Of a DNA stretch of 64,000 nt, positions 26,231-35,030 are shown piece after piece; within the stretch, counting starts at the first letter, position 1, and every line of letters begins with the position of its first letter. The notes under the pieces were generated by a model, which was given only the letters and a program-made list of their open reading frames with translations, was not told the origin of the DNA and made no database searches. The position numbers were made by a program, and so were the translations under genes. This stretch comes from an uncultured Porphyromonadaceae bacterium. GTDB taxonomy: Bacteria; Bacteroidota; Bacteroidia; Bacteroidales; Porphyromonadaceae. The DNA lies in the NCBI GenBank assembly GCA_947253625.1, contig CAMYAB010000006.1, positions 1 to 64,000 on the forward strand, written 5' to 3'.

Positions 26231-27310
26231 CTAGCGTCTCTCGCCTCCCTCGATCACTCCGCTACCGTAGCAGAGTCGGTGGTCAGCATCGTAAAGGGTG
26301 CAAAACTGGCCCGGGGCGACGCCTTGGATCAGTGCTTGCGACAGCAGTCGGTAGCCACCATCTGCTTTTTGCTCCAAAATCCCTTGGGTGAAATCCGGTG
26401 TGTGACGTACCTTGAAGGTCACCGAGAGTGTGGCTTCGGTCATGGGGTTGCCACTGATGAAGTTCAGATCATCCAAGTGTACGACATCACCGTATTGCTC
26501 GATAGGTGTGTAGCCTTGGCTCACGAAAAGTGTATTGGTGGGGACATCCTTTTTGACCACAAACCAGGGGCCACCACTTAGCCCCAAGCCCTTTCGTTGT
26601 CCGATGGTATGAAACCAATAGCCATCGTGTTCACCCACCTTTTTGCCAGTCTCGAGCTGTACGATTGGTCCCTTTTGGATCCCCACATACTTGCGCAAAA
26701 AGTCGGTATAGTTCACCTTCCCCAAAAAGCAGATACCCTGGCTGTCCTTTCGGTGTGCGGTTAGGAGTCCATTGGCCTCAGCGATGGCACGCACCTCCTC
26801 TTTCATGAGAGCGCCGATGGGGAAGAGGGCTTTTTGGAGCTGTGGATAGGTGATTTGGGCCAAAAAGTCGGTCTGGTCTTTCAGCGGATCCCGTGCAGTG
26901 GCGAGGTAGTGAGTTGACCCAAGTCGCACTTTGTCGGCATAGTGACCGGTAGCGATGTAGTCGTAGTCCTTGCCCCAGTAGTCGTTGAAAAAGCCAAACT
27001 TGATGACCCTGTTGCACAGCATATCCGGGTGTGGTGTCCGCCCTGCCCGCACCGTATCTATCATGTACTGCACGACATACTCCCAGTACTCGGTATGCAG
27101 GCTCACCAGCTCGAGGCGCAGCCCATACTTCCGAGCCAACCAGCGGACGAGGACCTCGTCATCCTCCGAGGGGCAGTCACCAAAGCCCTCCTCCTGGGCC
27201 CCGATCCGGATGTAGTAGAGATCCGGACGGATCCCCTGCTCCACGAGCAGATGGAGGGCGACCGAGCTATCCACTCCTCCCGAGAGGAGCAGTGCCACAC
27301 TACCGGTCAT
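26231..27310 (-). CDS. mnmA: tRNA-specific 2-thiouridylase
   Basis: A 359-residue cytosolic enzyme that thiolates U34 of tRNA Lys, Glu and Gln using ATP activation. The PP-loop SGGVDSS is at 10-16, the first catalytic Cys99 in HPDMLCNRVIKF, and the second Cys194 in GICFLG. The start codon overlaps the metG stop (TAATG), showing translational coupling, so both genes act in translation fidelity. A terminator follows immediately. Confidence 0.95.
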   Translation of the reverse strand: MTGSVALLLSGGVDSSVALHLLVEQGIRPDLYYIRIGAQEEGFGDCPSEDDEVLVRWLARKYGLRLELVSLHTEYWEYVVQYMIDTVRAGRTPHPDMLCNRVIKFGFFNDYWGKDYDYIATGHYADKVRLGSTHYLATARDPLKDQTDFLAQITYPQLQKALFPIGALMKEEVRAIAEANGLLTAHRKDSQGICFLGKVNYTDFLRKYVGIQKGPIVQLETGKKVGEHDGYWFHTIGQRKGLGLSGGPWFVVKKDVPTNTLFVSQGYTPIEQYGDVVHLDDLNFISGNPMTEATLSVTFKVRHTPDFTQGILEQKADGGYRLLSQALIQGVAPGQFCTLYDADHRLCYGSGVIEGGERR

Positions 27311-29352
27311 TAGGATACCTTGCTACCGGGTGCGACCTCCTTGCTTGGCGTGATCACCGAGAGGGTACCATCCGGCTCCTGCACACTCAGGATCATTCCT
27401 TCGCTCTCCACACCCATCAGCTTACGAGGTGGAAAGTTGGCGACAAAGCAGACTTGCCGGCCCACCAGTTCTTCGGGCTTGTAGTACTTGGCCAGTCCGG
27501 AGACGATGGTTCGTCCTCCCAGTCCGTCATCGATCCTAAATTGTAGGAGTTTGTCTGCCTTGGCCACTTTTTCGCACGACAAGACCTTGCCCACCCGTAT
27601 ATCGAGCTTCTCAAAGGTACCAAAGTCCACGGCCTCTCCTATCGGCTCTGCGTGTCGGCTCTCCGCCTCGTTTTGTGCCTTGGTGGCTTGGAGTTTGTTG
27701 AGTTGCTTGGCGATCTCGGCATCCTCTATTTTTTGGAAGAGCAGCTCCGGCTTTTCCAGTCGGTGTCCTGTCTCGAGTAGGGTATGTGAGCCGATCTCCT
27801 GCCAGGTGGCCTCTCGGTCGTAGGCGAGCATCTTGCGTAGCTTTTTCATGGAGAAGGGCAAAAATGGCTCCATCAGGAGGCTGAGATTGGCCGCAATCTG
27901 CAGTGCGACATTGAGTATGGTGGCGACACGATCGGGATCGGTCTTGATCACCTTCCAAGGCTCGGTGTCGGCCAGATACTTATTACCCAGCCGAGCGAGT
28001 GTCATGGCTTCGCGCTGAGCATCGCGGATATGAAAGTCCTCCAGCAGTGTGGCGACCCGCTCCTTGATCAGGTCGATCTCCGCTAGCACACTCCGATCCT
28101 CAGGGGTCACAGTCTCTGCTGCCGGCACTTTCCCATCAAAGTACTTGTGGGTCAGCACCATGGCACGGTTCACAAAGTTGCCCAGCACAGCCACCAGTTC
28201 GTTATTGTTGCGTGCCTGAAAGTCAGCCCACGTGAAGTCATTGTCCTTGGTCTCCGGTGCGTTGGCTGTGAGGACATAGCGGAGGACATCCTGCTTGTCG
28301 GGAAAGTCCTTGAGGTACTCATGGAGCCAGACAGCCCAGTTGCGCGAGGTGGAGATCTTGTTTCCCTCCAGGTTCAGAAACTCATTGGACGGCACATTGT
28401 CCGGTAGGATATAGCTTCCCTCTGCCTTGAGCATGGTGGGGAAGACGATGCAGTGAAAGACAATGTTGTCCTTGCCTATGAAGTGGATCAGCCTCGTTGA
28501 TGGATCCTTCCACCAAGTCTCCCAGCTATCGGGCAGTAGCTCCTTGGTATTGGATATGTAGCCGATCGGTGCATCAAACCACACATACAGCACCTTGCCC
28601 TCCGCACCCTCCACCGGCACGGGGATTCCCCAGTCCAAGTCTCGAGAGACGGCACGAGGTTGCAGGCCCATATCGAGCCAGCTCTTGCACTGTCCGTAGA
28701 CATTGGTGCGCCACTCCTTGTGTCCGTCGAGGATCCACTCCTTTAGCCACTTCTCATATTTATTTAGGGGGAGATACCAGTGCTTGGTCTTGCGTAGGAC
28801 CGGCTTGGATCCACTGATGGCCGAGTGGGGGTTGATCAGCTCTGTGGGGCTGAGGGAGGTCCCGCACTTCTCGCACTGGTCACCATACGCTCCCTCGCTG
28901 CCACAGTGAGGGCATGTACCTGTGATGTAGCGGTCGGCCAAAAAGGTGTGAGCCACCTCATCGTAGTACTGCTCACTCTCCAGCTCCTCAAACACCCCCT
29001 TGTCGTAGAGGGTCCGGAAAAAAGCACTCGCCACCTCGGTATGGGTGTCGCTCGAGGTACGAGAGTAGATGTCGAAAGAGATCCCAAACTCCTCAAACGA
29101 CTTTTTGATCAGCGCATGGTACCGATCCACTATATCTTGTGGGGTCACCCCCTCTTTTTTGGCCCGGAGTGTGATTGGCACACCGTGCTCATCGGAGCCA
29201 CAGATGTAGAGGCATGGGCGGTCGTTGAGCCTCAAGTACCGTACATAGATATCCGCCGGCACATACACGCCGGCCAAGTGTCCGATATGCACAGGGCCAT
29301 TGGCGTAGGGGAGTGCCGCCGTGACGAGCGTTCGCTTATAGTCTTTGTTCAT
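27310..29352 (-). CDS. metG: Methionyl-tRNA synthetase
   Basis: A 680-residue cytosolic enzyme charging tRNA-Met. The HIGH motif lies at 22-25, a zinc-finger region carries CPHCGSEG and CEKCG, and KISTS (KMSKS equivalent) is near residue 332. A C-terminal EMAP-II-like tRNA-binding domain starts around residue 575 (TFEKLDIRVGKVLSCEKV). This is the full-length, dimer-forming type. It is preceded by a strong promoter and followed by mnmA with a 1-nt overlap. Confidence 0.97.
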   Translation of the reverse strand: MNKDYKRTLVTAALPYANGPVHIGHLAGVYVPADIYVRYLRLNDRPCLYICGSDEHGVPITLRAKKEGVTPQDIVDRYHALIKKSFEEFGISFDIYSRTSSDTHTEVASAFFRTLYDKGVFEELESEQYYDEVAHTFLADRYITGTCPHCGSEGAYGDQCEKCGTSLSPTELINPHSAISGSKPVLRKTKHWYLPLNKYEKWLKEWILDGHKEWRTNVYGQCKSWLDMGLQPRAVSRDLDWGIPVPVEGAEGKVLYVWFDAPIGYISNTKELLPDSWETWWKDPSTRLIHFIGKDNIVFHCIVFPTMLKAEGSYILPDNVPSNEFLNLEGNKISTSRNWAVWLHEYLKDFPDKQDVLRYVLTANAPETKDNDFTWADFQARNNNELVAVLGNFVNRAMVLTHKYFDGKVPAAETVTPEDRSVLAEIDLIKERVATLLEDFHIRDAQREAMTLARLGNKYLADTEPWKVIKTDPDRVATILNVALQIAANLSLLMEPFLPFSMKKLRKMLAYDREATWQEIGSHTLLETGHRLEKPELLFQKIEDAEIAKQLNKLQATKAQNEAESRHAEPIGEAVDFGTFEKLDIRVGKVLSCEKVAKADKLLQFRIDDGLGGRTIVSGLAKYYKPEELVGRQVCFVANFPPRKLMGVESEGMILSVQEPDGTLSVITPSKEVAPGSKVS

Positions 29353-29378
29353 GGGGTTGTCTGTCTATATGTTCGTTG

Positions 29379-29410
29379 CAAATTTACCTAGATTAGCCAC
29401 TATATCCAAA
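29379..29410 (-). promoter_or_regulatory. Promoter of metG-mnmA
   Basis: On the minus strand TTTG (29410-29407), 20 nt, TAAATTTG (29386-29379) match the Bacteroidetes consensus. The start codon follows 27 nt later. Confidence 0.7.
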
Positions 29411-29562
29411 GGTTCCCCACCGATTTTCTTCCCCACCGACCAGCCAAAAGGATCGGCAACACCGGCACCCTTTTCCCAATCGGACATCCCTCCAAAAGGG
29501 AAACAAAATGGGGCCAAAAAGGCGATTTTTGGAAACAAAAAAGGTCCTCCGGGGGGGGGTAC

Positions 29563-29697
29563 TGATAATCAACTACTTGCAGGGGGCCTCGAGTTTCACG
29601 GATAGAAGCAAATGTTTTCACGGATAGAAGCGAAACTTTTCACGGATAGAAGCGAAACTTTTCACGGATAGAAGCAATTGCTCAGACGGATAGAAAA
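29563..29697 (-). repeat. 22-bp minisatellite element, copy D
   Basis: Four near-identical units (rc TTTCACGGATAGAAGC) occupy 29594-29609, 29616-29631, 29638-29653 and 29660-29675, plus a degenerate head unit at 29682-29697. The tail AAGTAGTTGATTATCA (29578-29563, minus) sits at the same 37-bp offset as in copies A and B. This is the best-preserved copy. The rest of the 29353-29943 gap holds the metG promoter, a run of nine or more G at about 29551-29559, and a candidate promoter for the next operon. Confidence 0.8.
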
Positions 29698-29778
29698 ACC
29701 GGGCACCCCCACAAAAAGGGCACCGGACTCATTCGCAAAAAAAGACTCTTCACCGGTGGTCGTTTGGAGACAAAACAC

Positions 29779-29786
29779 TATATTTG
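29779..29786 (+). promoter_or_regulatory. Candidate -7 element for the BtuB/BtuG-like operon
   Basis: TATATTTG matches TAnnTTTG and lies 158 nt before the receptor start. No -33 TTTG at the right spacing is evident. The leader was scanned for a cobalamin riboswitch B12 box (GCCACTG) and none was found. Confidence 0.4.
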
Positions 29787-29943
29787 CATGACCCACCGGG
29801 GGCAATTGTATCACCGAGGCTCGGGGTAGAGCGGGTGCGTACCTGCCCAGCGATCGTCATCCGGAGACAAACAAAAAAGCAAAAAGCCGACCGAACAAAG
29901 CGGTACGACCATACGGGGCGACAGACGCCCCCAAAAGCAATGT

Positions 29944-32046
29944 ATGGACCAATGTAGCATGCACACCATAGCCAAACGCACTGCGTGGCAAAAAGGGCAG
30001 ACCAAGCCGGTGGTGCCCCAAGCATTCACCTCCTCGGGGTGGGCTGCACGGCTGACGTTGCTCCTGCTCATCGTGATCATCGGCCGGGCACCCGCCTATG
30101 GTCAGCTCTTGGGCGACACCATCTCGCACGCCCTACCCGAAGTCGTAGTGACCGCCTCTCTCCCCGAAGTAATCCCCGGTCAAAAACTCAGTGGCGAGCG
30201 ACTCCGGAGCATGAGCACCTTTTCGGTAGCTGATGCGATCCGCTACTTCTCGGGGGTCCAGATCAAGGACTATGGGGGGATCGGCGGGATCAAGACGATC
30301 AATGTCCGCAGTCTCGGCACCAACCACATGGGGATCTTCTACAACGGTGTACAGCTGGGCAATGCCCAAAATGGGCAGGTCGACCTAGGGCGCTTCTCCT
30401 TGGACAATGTCGAGCAGATCACCCTGTACAATGGGCAAAAGAGTGACCTCTTTCAGTGCGCCAAGGACTTTGGCTCCGCAGGCTCGGTCTACATCACCAC
30501 ACGGTACCCAAACTTCGGGACAGGCGAGCGGCATCACCTCCGTGCCGGACTCAAGGGAGGCTCATTTGGGCTGGTGGCCCCCTCCGTGACTTGGGAGCAA
30601 AAGTTGCCTCTGGGGTTTTCATTGTCGGCGAGCACGGAGTTCATCTCCTCCAATGGTCGCTACCCTTTTCGGTACAAGCGTATCTTCCAGGACGGTACCA
30701 TAGCCTACGACACCACCGCAGTACGCGAGAATGGAGACCTCACCGCACTGAGGGCCGAGCTGGGACTCTACCGCACACTCCACGAGGGGGCATGGGACCT
30801 ACAGGGCTACTACTATCGATCCAAGCGCGGACTGCCGGGACCGATCGTGAAGAACGTATTTGAGCATGGACAAAGGCTGCAGGACGAGAGCTTTTTCGTG
30901 CAGACCAAGTACAACCAACGCCTGACCGACCACTACAGGATCAAGATCAACGCAAAATACGCCAACGACTACACACGCTATATAGATAACGAGTGGACCA
31001 GCCCCATATATGTGGACAACAAATACCTACAGCACGAGCTATATACCTCGATGGCCAACATGGTGGAGCTGTGGGATTGGCTAAAAATCAATCTCGCCCT
31101 CGACTACCAGCTCAATCTGATGCAGTCCAACCTTGCCAACTTTTCGCAACCCACACGGCACACGCTCCTTGCCGCACTGGCACTGGAAGCCAAGTGGAAG
31201 TGGCTGACCCTGCAGGTCAGTGGACTGGAGACCATGGTGCGAGACGAGGTCAAGCGCAACGCACAAGCCCCGCCAAAAAACATCTTTAGCCCGGCAGTGG
31301 TACTCTCCGCAAAGCCATTTGAGGAGCAGGACTTTTTCATCGAGGCGTTCTACAAAGATATCTTTAGGATGCCGACCTTCAACGACCTATACTACACCCT
31401 TATCGGCAACGCAAGCCTACGTCCGGAGTATGCGACCCAGTACAACCTAGGGCTGAGGTACACCATCGCTCCGAGCTCACGATGGCTGAGACTGGCGGAG
31501 CTAAAGGTGGACGCCTACTACAACAAGGTGACCGACAAGATCGTGGCAGTACCGGCCGGAAATATGTTTCGCTGGATGATGCTGAACCTGGGACAAGTGG
31601 ACATCAAGGGGCTGGAGCTAACCGCAAACACCCTGACCCAACCCATCGACGACCTCTCCATCACCGGACGAATAGCCTACACCTACCAGGCGGCAAAGGA
31701 TGTCACAAACAAACAGGACAAAAACTACAAGCACCAGATCGTCTACATACCCAAGCACAGCGGATCCGTGGTCCTATCCGCTGACTACAAGAGCTGGGGA
31801 ATGAACTACAGCTTTGTCTACACCGGCGAACGCTTCAACGCCAAGTACAACGACGACAATAGCCGTATGCTCCCATGGTACACCCATGACCTCAGCCTCC
31901 GGAAAGTTTTTGGCATCAGACACACCCACCACAAGCTACGCCTGTCGCTCGATGTCAATAACCTCCTGGACCAACACTACGACGTGGTACTCAACTACCC
32001 TATGCCCGGTCGCAACTACAAGCTGACACTGCTATTTGAGCTATAA
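29944..32046 (+). CDS. TonB-dependent outer-membrane receptor, BtuB-like
   Basis: A 700-residue TonB-dependent receptor. After an extended N-terminus and signal segment (AARLTLLLLIVIIG, about 34-47) comes a TonB-box-like LPEVVVTAS, then a plug (VADAIRYFSGVQIKDYGGIG, INVRSLGTNHMGIFYNGVQL) and a beta-barrel ending in GRNYKLTLLFEL. Size and plug resemble BtuB-type vitamin B12 receptors of Bacteroidetes rather than the larger SusC group. A BtuG-like propeller lipoprotein follows 32 bp later, supporting cobalamin or a related corrinoid as substrate. The exact start is uncertain; an internal ATG lies 15 nt downstream. Confidence 0.8.
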   Translation: MDQCSMHTIAKRTAWQKGQTKPVVPQAFTSSGWAARLTLLLLIVIIGRAPAYGQLLGDTISHALPEVVVTASLPEVIPGQKLSGERLRSMSTFSVADAIRYFSGVQIKDYGGIGGIKTINVRSLGTNHMGIFYNGVQLGNAQNGQVDLGRFSLDNVEQITLYNGQKSDLFQCAKDFGSAGSVYITTRYPNFGTGERHHLRAGLKGGSFGLVAPSVTWEQKLPLGFSLSASTEFISSNGRYPFRYKRIFQDGTIAYDTTAVRENGDLTALRAELGLYRTLHEGAWDLQGYYYRSKRGLPGPIVKNVFEHGQRLQDESFFVQTKYNQRLTDHYRIKINAKYANDYTRYIDNEWTSPIYVDNKYLQHELYTSMANMVELWDWLKINLALDYQLNLMQSNLANFSQPTRHTLLAALALEAKWKWLTLQVSGLETMVRDEVKRNAQAPPKNIFSPAVVLSAKPFEEQDFFIEAFYKDIFRMPTFNDLYYTLIGNASLRPEYATQYNLGLRYTIAPSSRWLRLAELKVDAYYNKVTDKIVAVPAGNMFRWMMLNLGQVDIKGLELTANTLTQPIDDLSITGRIAYTYQAAKDVTNKQDKNYKHQIVYIPKHSGSVVLSADYKSWGMNYSFVYTGERFNAKYNDDNSRMLPWYTHDLSLRKVFGIRHTHHKLRLSLDVNNLLDQHYDVVLNYPMPGRNYKLTLLFEL

Positions 32047-32078
32047 AACCGCCCCACAAAAAAAACGGGATCACCGCC

Positions 32079-33260
32079 ATGAGCAACTACCGATACCATC
32101 TGTACCCTCTACTCCTCACCCTACTTCTCCTCCTATCCGGCTGTCGTGGCGAATACGAGGTCCTCTACTCCAAGCCCCACAGTACCGACCTCGGAGCGAT
32201 GGAGCTGGAGGGAGCAAAAGGGAAGCTGGTGGGCTTTTACCTCCTGAATGAGGGAAATATGGGGAGCAACCGATGCACGCTGGACTACTTCGACTTCACC
32301 AAAGGAATCTACCACCGCAATATCTACGCCGAAGCCAACCCCTCAGTGGTGAAGGAGCTGGGCGATGTGGGCAACGATATAGGGATCTACGGGAGCAAGC
32401 TCTACGCCGTCGTCAATGTCTCCAACTACATAGAGGTGATGGATGCCACCAACGCCAAGCACATAGGCAAGATCATGATCCCCAATGTCCGGTACGTCAC
32501 CTTTCACAACGGTAGGCTCTATGCATCCGCCTACGTGGCACCGGTAAAGCCGGACCAAAATGCCCGTGTGGGCGCAGTGTACGAGGTCGACACCACGACA
32601 CTGCAAGTCCTCAGAAGCTGCAACGTCGGCTACCAGCCCGAGGAACTGGCCGTAACCAACGGCAAACTCTATGTCGCCAACTCCGGAGGCTACATGGCAC
32701 CCAACTACGACCGTACAGTGTCCGTGGTGGATCTGGAGACTTTCGGGGAGATCAAGCGGATAGATGTGGCCATCAACCTCCATCGCCTGCGACCCACGTC
32801 ATCGGGCGAGCTACTGGTCACCTCCCGTGGCGACTACTACAATGTGGCCCCAAGCATCTACTTCATCGACCCACAGCGCGATGTCGTGACCAAGCAGATG
32901 GACCTCCCAATAAGCAACCTGGATATTGTGGGCGACCGAGCCTACTTTTATGCCATGACCTGGAGCTACAAGACCCAGACCAATAGCGTCGCCACCTACG
33001 GCATCCTGGACACGAGGACAAAAGAAGTCACCACCCGAAAACTCATCCGAGACGGCACCCAAGAAGATATCCGCACCCCATACGGACTGAAAGTCAACCC
33101 CCTCAATGGCGACTTTTACCTGACGGACGCCATAGACTACGTCACCCCGGGCACCCTACTCTGCTACGACAAAAACGGGATGCTGAGGTGGAAAGTGGAC
33201 ACCGGAGACATCCCGGCACACCTGGTATTTAGATACGATAAAAAAACGATGACAAAATAA
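32079..33260 (+). CDS. YncE/BtuG-like beta-propeller surface lipoprotein
   Basis: A 393-residue lipoprotein with lipobox LLSGCRG (Cys about 22). The rest consists of repeated propeller blades such as GIYGSKLYAVVNVSNYIEVMD, NGRLYASAYVAP and NGKLYVANSGGY, matching the YncE/DUF5074 group. In Bacteroides the homologous BtuG sits on BtuB at the cell surface and binds vitamin B12 very tightly. The adjacent receptor gene, 32 bp upstream, has the same arrangement. B12 binding is inferred from family and context. Short gaps to the next three genes suggest one transcript. Confidence 0.78.
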   Translation: MSNYRYHLYPLLLTLLLLLSGCRGEYEVLYSKPHSTDLGAMELEGAKGKLVGFYLLNEGNMGSNRCTLDYFDFTKGIYHRNIYAEANPSVVKELGDVGNDIGIYGSKLYAVVNVSNYIEVMDATNAKHIGKIMIPNVRYVTFHNGRLYASAYVAPVKPDQNARVGAVYEVDTTTLQVLRSCNVGYQPEELAVTNGKLYVANSGGYMAPNYDRTVSVVDLETFGEIKRIDVAINLHRLRPTSSGELLVTSRGDYYNVAPSIYFIDPQRDVVTKQMDLPISNLDIVGDRAYFYAMTWSYKTQTNSVATYGILDTRTKEVTTRKLIRDGTQEDIRTPYGLKVNPLNGDFYLTDAIDYVTPGTLLCYDKNGMLRWKVDTGDIPAHLVFRYDKKTMTK

Positions 33261-33275
33261 AACAAACAGCAATCC

Positions 33276-35018
33276 ATGAAACAGAAAAAACTACTCCTAG
33301 GACTACTGCTCCTACTCCTCCTGCCGGCTCTCGAATCCTGCCGACAGATAGATCCCACACTGCCACCCGAAGTAACCTTTGACGCGGCAGAATACACGGT
33401 CAAGACCGACCGCCTGCTCAGAATCACCCCCACGATCAAAAACGACAAGGAATTTGCCGCCTACTCCTGGATTAGCGATGGGAAAGTGATCGGACGAGAA
33501 AAAGAACTCGCCTTCTCAGCAAAAAGCACCGGTACATACTACGTGACCTTTCAGGTAACCACAGCCGACGGAAGCGCACGCCGGGAAGTAAAGATCAACG
33601 TCGTAGACCTAGACCTCCCGATCATCTCCATCAATGGAGGCAATGACCTGATCATCGAGACCGGCGAACACCTAAAACTCGTACCCAAGATCAAAAACCA
33701 AGAAGGACTGGCAGTGCAGTGGCTGGATGGCGACAAAGTGGTGTCCAAAGATCTGGAGTACAGCTACAGCAAGGACAAGGAGGGTGTCTACTTCCTGACC
33801 CTGGAAGCAACAAATGCTGACGGGGTGGACCGATACGACCTCCGAATCACAGTCGTCAAGTCCATACCACTTGACCTCTCCTTTTCCTACCAAACTCAGC
33901 CGGCAACAGTGGGGCGGCCGATGAGAGTCATCCCCTACCTGCCCTCAAAGCGCAACGTGACATTCAAGTGGTTTGTGAACGGAGTAGAGGACAAGACACA
34001 GACCAAAGACTACTACCCTATGACCGCCACATCAACCGGGCAAACCGAGTTGAAAGTAATCGCCACCAAGTCAACAAACAGCTCCACAGAAGACAACGAC
34101 GGCACACGAGCTGAGACAGAAGGTGAGCACGTAGCAGAAGCAACGATCATCATCCAAGGGGTCGAGGCAAACAAGTACCTACGCCCAACGACTGCGACAA
34201 GCAGTGCTTATGCCAGCCAAGTCTTTGAGTTTTTGGCCGCACCCGGACAATTCACCAACGCCGGATACACCGCCAACACCATGGCGGATGCCTGCAACTA
34301 TGCCAAGTCAAGACTCGACAGAGGAGACTACGTATCACTAGGTGGATTTGGCGGCTACCTCGTAGTGGGATTCGACCACAGTATCAAAAACAACACGAGA
34401 GGCAAGGGATACGACTTTGCCGTCGAGGGCAACGCCTTTGCCGGTAGCTCTGAGCCCGGTATCGTATGGGTCATGCAGGACGAAAACGGTAACGGCATCC
34501 CCGACGACAACTGGTACGAGCTCAAGGGCAGCGAGTATGGCAAACCCGGCACCATCCAAGACTATGAGGTGACCTACTACCGCCCAAGCACAAAGCAATC
34601 CGACGTCAAGTGGACCGACAACAGAGGCAACCAAGGAACGGTCGACTGGAACAGCTTTCACACCCAAGAGTACTACCCTCTGTGGGTAAGGCCCGACAGC
34701 TACACACTACGCGGAACACGGCTGAACTTTGTCCCAATCAACAACGGAGGCATGTGGAAAAACCCGGAATTTGAGTGGGGATATGCCGACAACTTTAGTC
34801 CGATCGATATGCTAACCGAGGCCGACAGCCCTTATGCCGACAGAGGGGTCAACCACTTTAGGCTCGAGGATGCCATCGACTACACAGGCAAGCCGGTACA
34901 GCTCGACTACATCGACTTCGTGAAAATACAAACCGGTGCCAACGCCAAAGCCGGATGGCTGGGCGAAAACTCCACCGAGGTACTCCGAGTAATAGACATA
35001 CAGATCCCCAAAAACTGA
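33276..35018 (+). CDS. PKD-domain cell-surface lipoprotein
   Basis: A 580-residue predicted lipoprotein (lipobox LESCRQ). The N-terminal half has about three PKD/Ig-like modules (ITPTIKNDKEFAAYSWISDG, LVPKIKNQEGLAVQWLDGDK, IPYLPSKRNVTFKWFVNG). The C-terminal half is a compact domain of about 260 residues beginning near KYLRPTTATSSAYAS and including WVMQDENGNGIPDDNWYEL, resembling surface proteins that accompany BtuB/BtuG loci in Bacteroidetes. It starts 15 bp after the propeller gene. A role in surface capture of the same ligand is inferred; no catalytic motif is seen. Confidence 0.68.
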   Translation: MKQKKLLLGLLLLLLLPALESCRQIDPTLPPEVTFDAAEYTVKTDRLLRITPTIKNDKEFAAYSWISDGKVIGREKELAFSAKSTGTYYVTFQVTTADGSARREVKINVVDLDLPIISINGGNDLIIETGEHLKLVPKIKNQEGLAVQWLDGDKVVSKDLEYSYSKDKEGVYFLTLEATNADGVDRYDLRITVVKSIPLDLSFSYQTQPATVGRPMRVIPYLPSKRNVTFKWFVNGVEDKTQTKDYYPMTATSTGQTELKVIATKSTNSSTEDNDGTRAETEGEHVAEATIIIQGVEANKYLRPTTATSSAYASQVFEFLAAPGQFTNAGYTANTMADACNYAKSRLDRGDYVSLGGFGGYLVVGFDHSIKNNTRGKGYDFAVEGNAFAGSSEPGIVWVMQDENGNGIPDDNWYELKGSEYGKPGTIQDYEVTYYRPSTKQSDVKWTDNRGNQGTVDWNSFHTQEYYPLWVRPDSYTLRGTRLNFVPINNGGMWKNPEFEWGYADNFSPIDMLTEADSPYADRGVNHFRLEDAIDYTGKPVQLDYIDFVKIQTGANAKAGWLGENSTEVLRVIDIQIPKN

Positions 35019-35030
35019 TCACCGACCGCC

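Noticed and set aside
859..29697. 22-bp repeat arrays as CRISPR arrays
   Set aside because: The non-conserved part between cores is only about 6 bp, far shorter than CRISPR spacers. The units are tandem with a constant 22-bp period, and no cas genes are nearby.
29700..29943. Cobalamin riboswitch before the BtuB-like gene
   Set aside because: No B12 box (GCCACTG) or flanking conserved aptamer segments could be found by eye. A covariance search would decide.
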